Shown here in pieces: positions 54,901 to 64,000 of a stretch of DNA of 64,000 nucleotides. The DNA comes from Meandrina meandrites (taxonomy: Eukaryota > Cnidaria > Anthozoa > Scleractinia > Meandrinidae). A model generated the notes under the pieces. That model was not told the origin of the DNA, searched no databases, and saw only the letters and a list, made by a program, of their open reading frames with translations. The stretch spans positions 51,793,150 to 51,857,149 of the forward strand of contig OY855903.1 in the NCBI GenBank assembly GCA_963693305.1, written 5' to 3'. A program made the position numbers and the translations under genes. Every line of letters starts with the position of its first letter. Position 1 is the first letter of the stretch.

Positions 54901-57900
54901 CATGCAATATTATGTATAACTGAAGCACGGAATGAACAAATGCTTTAGAAATCAGATGTTGAACCGAACAGTTGTCTGATTATTTTTGTATAAGTTTCTG
55001 TAGAATATAAGTCATTTCGGATCTGACTGTGAACGTTCTCGGCTAAACTCCACACTAGAAACAGGGGTTGATCGTGTAGCACTCGCTGCGTCGAGCTTAT
55101 GGTATTCGCCCAGAGGAGAGCATTCATATGTCTGAAGTACTGCAAACTGCACTGATCTGCTCCACATGTCCGCTTTAACAAGCTGCTCATTCAGCGACTG
55201 TCGGTTTTGAAAGTTTCCGAAGCATATTCAGAACGTGTTAACTAAGAATATTGAACACCGTTGAATTGTTTACGAGAGAAATAAAAATTGTTGTCCTCGG
55301 CCTCTCACTTGTTTTAATTTCTAGAAACAACTGTAGTTTGTGTGTCGCTTGAAACCGCAGCTCCGTATAAGGGGTTAATTAACGGTACGCCAAAGAAAGC
55401 GCTCAAATTAGTTGTCTGATGCCGGCGCAAAACGTTTCGCAATATCCTCAACATTGTTTTGGCAAATAAGAGAGAGAAAAGTCTCTTATTTGTTCTAGAC
55501 CTTCACGCTGTTGTAGTCGAACTGTTCAGGAGGGCTAGATCTTTCAAATCTTTAGACAAACGATGCGTCTAAAGACCTCTAAATGGCAAATTATTTTATC
55601 ATATGAGGGATCACTTGCTGAGCAATTTGTCCATGCCAATTTACTATGTTGGCTTTTGGCCGCAGTTAGTTTCAAAGTCTACGAAGAACTACTGTTTGTA
55701 CGCAAGAGATCAAAGAATTAAGACTTAAGTTAGTATGTGTATTTAAATCACAAGCAGAGAAGTGAGCCGGGGAAGTGAGCTTCAGTCAAATGCAACAGAC
55801 GAACGCCGCCAGCGATGGAGATGAACTCGCGTGTTCCCACGAACTGCCACGTATACTTAGTTTAATTTGCGGTTCGTTGTTTTTCAAACTAACCTCTAAT
55901 CCCATTTGAAGGCAATTCAATAGAAGACACAAGACGGGAAATTGAAAGCGTATTTTTACTTTCTTTAAGCATTGATATTCAAATGATAAGTAGCCGGTCA
56001 AGGTAGGCTAGCTAGAACAAAAGGACTTGTTTATTTATCTGAACAAAACACGTTAATTTTCGCGCGCGCGCGAAGTTTTAGGCGCGAAACTTTTCATACT
56101 GCTTGTTTTATTGTGAAATTTAAGCTCCAAAATGTGACGTATACGTTGTAAACGCATAGAATATGTTCGTAAGACTTGATACACAAGCTTTCAACGCACT
56201 TATTTAGCTGAAGCTAAGCTTGAAAGGGCTGCGAACAGTGTGCGAACTCGCCAGCGTAATACATTACATAATTAAAATAATTACATAAATTATGCGATTT
56301 ATGCGAGGTTGGATTTGGCGCGAAAACTTGGCGCACATGTGCCGGGTATCCGACTGCACCTGTATTGTTCTTTTGTATGCTTTTGTTGGCAATTTCGCAA
56401 CTTGTTTTTGAATTTATCCCCTAAATGGGTGAATAACTTTAAAAATCAATGGGAAATAGCAAAGAGTTCACAACCTTGAGGACAAAATCAAAAATCAGGC
56501 AGAGAATTTCCTTGTCAATCTCTCGAAAGTAAAGGGGAAGTCTATAGATTGGGAAGTCTACAATTATATCGCTAGAAGGCTTGAAATAACTTCTATAGTC
56601 AATTAACTCTTGTTTTTATTTATATGTGGCTAAGCACTATGATAAATCTTCAAAATTAACAGGCGTAAATATGACTTTGGCAGTTCTTCGTCTAAAAGCT
56701 CGCTTTGTAAGCTTTCCGGCGCGTTCGTTTACCATCTGAGCAGTTTATTTCGGTTTCTATAACAAGAAATTTGTCCCCTCTTTATTACAAATGAAACGAA
56801 AATTCACCATGTACATATATATGCCCTCCAAACTTCCCCTAACGCGCTCAGTCAGTTGTTCAGGATCAAAATTTAACGCCGATTTTTTTTTCTTTTTCAT
56901 TCCCGAAGATTTTACGTGACGATGCAAATGGTGACAAAGAAAATCACAATCGAATCACAAACCTGACTGATTTTACCAAAGCATAAGCTAGGCTAAGCTA
57001 AGCAAGGTTACGCTTATGATTACGGCCAAATTGCTTCAAAACAACGACAAACTGGCAGGCGTAGGAATAAATAAATTCCATTCATTACAGTAAAAAAGCA
57101 AAAGAAAATTATTGCTTTAAGTTCAGATTTCCTGTCTCGGCATAAGTGAAATGTCACTGATTTCCTTTACCGTAATTTTATTTTTACTTTATTAAAATTT
57201 CTCCACTCATACAAACGGTTAACATCCTGTAAACATTTTAAAATTCTTCGAAGTCAATTCCACACACGCGCGTGCGAGCAACGCGATTTTTACACGCATT
57301 TTTACGTATTTTCAAAGTTGAGCATAACATGGGGTAAAACTTTGTTTCTCTTTAAGGTTCCACGCTACAAAAAAATGCCAAGAAACATTGATGCTTTCCA
57401 CTGCTAGCTGTGTTAGGAATGTTTGGTATTGAGTATAAACTGAATTCCATAGCGGTAACTATCGATGGCAGATGTGTTGGACTCGGCCGTTCTGGCTGAA
57501 TTCACCCAGCTGCCGTCGATCGTTCGTGAAAAACAAACTCGGGAAAAAAAATACGAACCCTGCGTGCTACTCGTAGCCAGCTAACGTCCCTCCGTAAAAC
57601 AGGACAAATCTTACTTGTTTATCGCGCAAGAAAGCAACCTGGTTTTCTATATAAACAAGCAAGTTCGGTTCAATTTGGTTCGATGGTTTGTCCACTAATT
57701 ATGGTCATATGGGCCACACTAGTTTGTCGACTTTCGGATCGTGGCTACTGAGAAAACCTCATAAATTCTATTTTAGTCTTGCGTTTTTTCAACAAATCTG
57801 AAACTTGATGGATATTAGTTACTGAACTAATCAGTGGAAGTATACGTCCAATGATCTATTCAAGAAGTTTTCATCGAGGTATCAGCAATTCATATTACAT

Positions 57901-60900
57901 CACAAAGAATAGGATTTTCAAGCATTGCGAATACTTATTGTATTTCACCGTCAGGGCATGCTTCTAAACTGTTTGGTATTGCTTTAAGGACACAAAACCG
58001 TGGATATAACCCTGAAATTTTGCGGGAAAAATAAACGTATTTATCACTTCAACCCTTAGCACAAATTGTAAAACCCGCGTTGATGAAAACGATTTATTTT
58101 GCCTCTTGAAAGTACACGCGCTCGCGATTGCGAGTACTCCGCGTGAACAATCTTACCACGCTTCGGTGGAGTTTTAAAGGATGGGGCTCCAAAAAGTTCC
58201 ATTTGTACAAAATAACACGCTGTAATTAACTAAAGGCACTAATCCGCCTCTTTTTGAACCGTTATTGAGTCACCCTGCACCGCAAACTTTTCTATCGATA
58301 ACTGTTCTGAATTCCTTGGAATGACATTGTCGTCACTGCAATGCGAGAACTGTTACTCGTATCGCTGGGCGAGCGCCGATCGAAAACCAACAGATATCTG
58401 CTAGTTCGCTGGAGATAATTGAAATAAAGAGCTTTTGTTTGCAGGATGAATCAAAGAAGAAAGAGCGGTGTGATGATTACAATCGTACCGCCATATACTG
58501 AACAAAAACCGTTGCGAATTGCTCCGGGGCATTTCTAAACAAACACCAAACAGGAAAAAATTGCCAAGGCGAGAAGCAAGTCGAAAAGAAGATAGGTCTT
58601 TCATTTCTGCTCCATTCATTGCATCTCTAAGCCGAGGTTATTCGCAGGTTTACGGTTGACATTACGTTGCAACAGTCAAGCTTCTTCGAGAACGGTCGAA
58701 ACGGTTGGAAATAATTCAGGGATAATTTATTCAAAGTTTGGCAAGTTCGAGAGAAACACAAAAATCTCTGCATGGGTAACTTTCGCTCGGTAGGTTGCAA
58801 AGTCGGGCCTATATTAACGTTAATCCTACAACAAAACTGTTTATGTTCTTTTTAATACATGCCACACGGAAAAAGTTTTTGATTCAAATCGTAAAACAAA
58901 CTCTAGGAGCGGAAAAGTTTCGGAAAGAACACTTGTTCGCGATGAAGTACTTAACGCAACATTAGAAATTCAACTTTTTCACGGCTGATGAGGGCGTCGC
59001 ATAATGATAACTCATTTGCTGCTGTTTATGCAAGTTCCACTTGACCTGTGTTGTTAAGGAGGTCACCAATATAGATCAGGAGTTTGTATGGTATGATAGC
59101 CTTTTCAAAAGTTTGAGTGTTCTAAAGAACATTGCCTTGGGACTTTCGCACGAAATGGCTTCTTTGCACGCCATTCCTTGGAGTAAAATCCATCGATTAA
59201 ATACTTTGGATTTACCAAATTTCTCGAGTTTAAACAAATCTGCCCGCTTTTAATTGACAAGAATTATGCCTACTGACTCTTTCTCGATCTCTCCGTCTCT
59301 CGTAAGATACAAATTAAATGTAGGGAGTTAATGATTAATAATCTTCTAGATTTTCCACGAAGCCCCGCGAGCGTTGAGCAGTTTGGTCAATTAGTATTTT
59401 AACAATGCAAGTGGTTTCTTTACAAACTAGTTAATTAACCAACTTTAACCGCACAAGCACAAATAACCGGAAAATTAACGCTAGCTTTGGTACGGTCGGG
59501 CTATCAGCTTAAAATCTCATTCTAATCTAAACCGGAATAAATTAAAAGAGTATTGGATTAGTTCTGTCGGGAACCCAAGGCGGTTTTTACAATGCAGGCT
59601 CGAAGCCTGCACGAATATTTTTCAACAAAAAAATTCTGGCAATCTTTGAACATTTATTTTGAAGTGATCAGTTTAAAAATAAACAAAAGAGTAACGACTA
59701 AATGCCGCTTAAATATATTCCTTTTTCTGAAAACCTCAACTTTCGAATTTTGGCAAAATCAATTGCATCGAATATTGGTATGTTTGCTTTGCTGGTTCAC
59801 CTTTTATGGCAAGAGTTAAAATTTTAGAACCTGGATAAGTACAAAAACTTCTAACAGCAACAAGGGAAATACGTTACGTTTTTATCAAAAACTTAATTCA
59901 ACGGCAGTACACAATTTGAACTGAACTTAAAGCAAAATGGTTTGTACTGTTCAAAATTGTACACTCATGCATAAAAGAAATTCCAGATCACGCTTTTTTG
60001 TCAGAAGGCATTGAATGAGGCCAAAACAAAATTAACAATCAGGAATTTACTTGCCTTTCAACCACAAACAGATTGCTCCTTTCGCCGATTTTGTAACTCT
60101 AAACGTTTAACCGAACCTGAGAATTTCGATATGGGCATTTTTCCCCGCGTGGGAAGAAGTAGCTAGAGTAAGAAAATAGAAGGCTTAAGTTTGAGGTCGA
60201 CAATGTCAATCTTCTTTCGATATTGCTGGTCTATATGTATTTCAGGAAATTCTGTTTTTTTTTTTTTGCATTCTTCAGACACCGTTTCCACAGTATGAAA
60301 ACAACTAAATCTGTGCTCGTGCTGTTTACAAGTGTAAAGTTTTCGAAAGTTTGGAAACGTTTTCGAATATATTTTTATACGTGATGTTTGCCATTATGAG
60401 TGTCGATTATAAACAACTTTGACGCAGAACTCTTGAACCGAAGCTAAAAAATAATAATTCTATTCTTTGTTCAGTATCGATGTTAACAATAGCTTTTCAT
60501 GCCCACAAAATTCCTTTTCATTTTGACAGACGCAGCGTCCCTGTGGAGGAATTTTAATATCAGTGTTGGAATCGAGTGACCATTTAAGTTCTATTTTATC
60601 TGCGAACATCGGACAAGGGTTTCGTTAATATCACCGTTAGGTCTCAACATATCTCATGGTATTGATTTTCTAAGCAATGAAATGAGTCGAAAATATTCTC
60701 GAAAAATAAAGGGTTTTGAAATAAAATTAGGGTCAAATTTGTTTTGAATGAGGTGTTTATCACTGAGTTCGCGCGTCACTGTTTTTAAAAGGGTTCCGAC
60801 TTTAAATGGGTTTTTAATCACCGACTGCTAAGCCACTGAAGTGCAAAGTGACAATGCAAAATTTATTTACAGCTTTTTTTTTAGGATTTAACCAGAACAC

Positions 60901-63450
60901 TTTGTCGAAGTTTGGTCCTGGATTGTTTTAAAGCTTCACTTTCGAACTTTTGAGCGATTTGTCTCTTTTGGGCATAACGAAAACTGAACCAACAGTGCTG
61001 GGCAGCACGACTTATGAAAGATTTTATGCAAAACCCAACCCAATTCTTATGCAAATCACAAGCAATATAACTGCTTCAAGAAATTGTACGCTTCAGCAGT
61101 TTTGCAACTTTTTTGTTTTTTTTACGACACGTAGGGTGAAAACAACACCGTGTATTGGCGTTTTCGTCGCCCTCATTTCAGGGGAATGTTCAGCCGTCCC
61201 TTTAATACTTGTCCACGTTTGCAACAAGCGTTTTTTAAGTTTTCGTCGAAATTGTCAACATTCCCCAGGTCTTGTTTCGAAAGCGGAAATTTTGTTCGCA
61301 CGAATATTAATCCCAACTAGCCGTGGGAGGAGCCTAGGTCAAAGGGCCAAGATTATTAGATTTGCATTGTTTTCGCACAGAGCTGTACGTGTTTAGATAT
61401 TACTTCATCGATACATTACGCAATGCCAAAGAAATGCATTTGTCCTTTACCCACAAGGATAAGGCATCGATTTTCTGCAACCTTGCCATGATAAAGGCTC
61501 TTTAAAGTCGCGCGAAATCCGCGAAAATCTTTTTTTCGGTGGATTGTTTACCCGTATCCTGGCAGCCAAGCCATTATATTGGAACCCCCAATTGTTTAAG
61601 TTTCTATAACAATAGAACGTCCGACGGCATGTTGATGAATTCAGAGAGTATTGATTTGACTGGTGGTATGTTTGTTCCTTTGCCATAGACTTGCGAACCA
61701 CAGAACGCACTAATACAATGCCTTACAACCGAAATCAATGCAGAACCTTTCCAATCGCGGGCAGATCTCAGCGATTCCGAGCTGAACGCACTGGTGTAAT
61801 GTTTTCGCACATAAAAGTGTTTTTCAGACCTTTTTCTGCTTGATTTCTCCGCCCCTCTTCACGGTTGACTTAAAACTCTTCTCGTTTTGCATTAAATTGC
61901 ACCGTTTCTAAGAGGTTCAACGGAAAACAAGTCTGTATTGTTTTCCACTGTTTGATTAAAACATTTAAGATTTAAAGAAACGTGCTCTTGTCCTGTTCCA
62001 AAGCTATGCTCCGGACTACGCGAATAAAATCGATGCTGCTACGCCAAATTTTTGCCAAGCATTTGATTTGATTTGGTCGACAGTGAACTATAGTCATGCG
62101 TTTGTTACGAGGGATTGATAACAAAACTTGTTTGTCATATTTGTGTATGATGTAACATCTTTTTGAACTCAGTGTACTCTCGAACAAAGCAAGCCACCAA
62201 AATTCCCAAGGAAGTGAAATGGAAGTCAATTAGCCATTTAAACCTGTTCAACCAAAAGGCATAAAAAAGACGTTTAAACTGAAGGGTGTTTTTTATCAAG
62301 AAAGCTTTTAGCATCCTCATCTTTAAACATAAGTTTAATTATAGTGCATTCCTTGGGCGTGTGGGAAACTTAATTTGAATAGAACCAGGAACTTTTGGAA
62401 GCAAAAAGACGCCACAGAGGAATGCATATTTTACTGGGAAAAATGTTATCTCCGCTTTATCTGTTATCAAGTTAACGGAAAATATTGCTTTTGAGAGCCG
62501 AAAGCAACGCTATATTCTGAAGTGAGCCATACTAATCGCTTAGAAACTTGCCACGAAAGAAGAATTTAAGCTTTGAGGTTCAAAGAGAAAAGTTTGTTTT
62601 CCAAGGGGCGGGCTTTCGGTTTTCAAAGGGTTTCCATAACAGTTGAAAACAAACACAAGGTATTGTGATGGAATTGCTGAATAACAAAGTGAATAAACCA
62701 AAAGGAAAAGATACAAGAAACAGACAAGCCTGAACGCCGGGGACGATATTCAGTCAAAAAAATATTGAGGCACGCTAAGATAAAATGATCGATAAAATGT
62801 GTAAAATGTTTTTAACGAAAAATTCTATATATAGATTTGATTTGCGGCGACAAAAAGTCACAGTTGTTTGTTCGCTCGTAATCTCGAAAAACTAGTTATG
62901 CTAATTGGCCTTTTTGTGAAGTGATAACAATGATTTAAGTCGGTCTGTTATCACCAGAAATTGTAAAATTCGGAATGGACCGCGCGGGTTATGTTTTCTC
63001 AATCGCTTCTTCATTTACGGCAAAGCTATTTCTAGCTGTGTGACAGAGGAGGATTTAGTTTCCTTGCTTTTTTGGCTTATTTTGATACGCGCATCGATGA
63101 CGTCGAAAAATTAGCTACGGTTCAAAGGAGGTGAATAGCGCAACACGTGTCAGAAGTCGAAGAACAGAAATGTAAATTTTCCAGCGGACACTGGGGAATT
63201 CAAGCGCGGAATAGTCGTTAAACGTAGTCGTTAAACGACAAGTTTTCCGTATTTAAAGTCGCTCAGCTGCTACAAAATCCCACCTTTGAGTCGTAGATTT
63301 GAAGAATTTTCCAGTGAAAACTCGTTCGCACGTGCGGGGAAATTTCCGTGCGCGAAATGAACTGGCGGAATTCGAATCACCGAAGCGCAGCGTAATCACT
63401 CACTTCCGGTGAAAAATAAAACCCGATAGGGGTAGCGGCAGTGAGCTAAT
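48970..63450. other. About 14.5 kb without recognisable genes, few repeats
   Basis: No frame over about 150 codons, no familiar domain, and no terminal-inverted-repeat elements by eye, in contrast to the repeat-dense left part of the window. Small features only: (CG)n at 56064-56073, poly-T runs at 52509 and 60252, and a repeated AGCTAAGC word near 56990. It lies directly upstream of a SNAG-type transcription factor gene and may be its regulatory domain, which is an inference from position. Confidence 0.5.
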
Positions 63451-63670
63451 ATTGACTCATGCTTCATGTGGCGGAATTTCTCGCTCTCTCGGCAGTCTTT
63501 CCCTCAGATAGCCATCAATCGACGCCATTTGGTCGCCTCAAATCCTATCAACTCCAACCGCAGAGACTTAAGCGTTCCTGTAGGAAATGTTTTACATGTT
63601 GCAAGCAAGTCGCACGCGCCACCCCGGGTGAAAATGGCGGGGGAGTTACATTCATGATATTTCAGCCGTG

Positions 63671-63678
63671 TGACGTCA
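63671..63678. promoter_or_regulatory. Consensus CRE (TGACGTCA)
   Basis: A perfect palindromic cAMP-response element 182 bp upstream of the SNAG-gene ATG, followed by CTCAGCGG. The position suits a proximal promoter. Function is inferred. Confidence 0.4.
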
Positions 63679-63859
63679 CTCAGCGGAATTCTCCTGTCGA
63701 ATGAGCATTGAATACTAATGTCATATCTCATAGCCGCATGCTAATATCCTTAATGCTCTGTGTCGAACGGTTAACGGCAGCATTCGTCACCATCCTTGAC
63801 GTGGAGCACTACGACAGGAATCGCTCACCAGGATTTTCTCCAGCCTCGCCGTTGTCACC

Positions 63860-63965
63860 ATGCCGCGAGCATTCTTAATCAAGGCCAAGAAAGAGAAAAG
63901 GAAAGAAGACGAACAGCCCTCACAGCTCGTCCAACAAGACGGTCAATTTTCCAACGGAGTTGCTG
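63860..63965 (+). CDS. First coding exon of a SNAG-domain transcription factor (partial)
   Basis: ATG in good context (GTCACCATGC) opens the peptide MPRAFLIKAKKEKRKEDEQP, a SNAG repressor motif as in GFI1, Snail, Scratch, INSM and OVO zinc-finger factors; SNAG recruits LSD1-CoREST. After 35 codons plus one base comes a good donor (GCTG|GTGAGT at 63966). The zinc fingers must lie beyond the window. MPRAFL is nearest to OVO-type or GFI-type starts but the family cannot be settled from 35 residues. Confidence 0.8.
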
Positions 63966-64000
63966 GTGAGTTTTACCGCTTCGATGTTGCGTCAATTTAT

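Noticed and set aside
58985..59010. Second CTGATGAG hammerhead-like core
   Set aside because: Lacks a GAAA strand and flanking stems.
60950..61396. 148-codon frame, the longest in the right-hand desert
   Set aside because: No ATG near its start with good context, no recognisable motif, and no splice partners; best explained as chance.

Overview
This is a window of animal nuclear DNA, almost certainly from an anthozoan cnidarian and probably a stony coral. Genes have short exons with GT-AG introns. The deduced proteins are metazoan families (TFIIIB subunit BDP1, ionotropic glutamate receptor, rhodopsin-type GPCR, VGAT-like transporter, UDP-glycosyltransferase, SNAG-type transcription factor). 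The spacers are packed with short palindromic DNA elements, tRNA-like SINEs and about 110-bp repeats of kinds I recognise from coral genomes. The species call rests on memory of repeats, not on a search.

Layout. 0.1-10.5 kb: BDP1 on the minus strand; twelve coding exons join in frame to a 587-residue protein, and its introns hold many non-autonomous transposons. 11.0-14.4 kb: THAP-domain remnant, an unassigned ORF and repeat elements. 15.07-16.40 kb: single-exon SLC32/VGAT-like transporter, plus strand. 16.8-19.5 kb: four small transposons and a LINE tail. 19.54-21.08 kb: single-exon UDP-glucuronosyltransferase, minus strand. 21.2-26.0 kb: nested transposons, a Penelope-like retroelement remnant and a 1.8-kb near-perfect palindrome. 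28.2-29.1 kb: another TTAA-flanked element. 29.6-30.6 kb: single-exon class A GPCR, plus strand. 31-36 kb: repeats, including a SINE with a tRNA-like head. 36.4-47.7 kb: ionotropic glutamate receptor, minus strand; fifteen coding exons join in frame to 935 residues. 49-63.86 kb: about 15 kb with no recognisable gene and few repeats. 63.86-63.97 kb: first coding exon of a SNAG-domain transcription factor running off the right edge, with a consensus CRE about 180 bp upstream.

The genes do not form an operon-like unit. A VGAT-like transporter, an iGluR and a GPCR within 33 kb is notable but may be chance. The most unusual content is the mobile-element landscape: five unrelated terminal-inverted-repeat elements each flanked by TTAA, an element with a perfect 8-bp target duplication and two 11-bp-period arrays, an element built of about 18 ATCGAT motifs, and two elements with different ends that carry the same 26-bp minisatellite. 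The glutamate receptor has a glycine at the Q/R site and altered ligand-contact residues.
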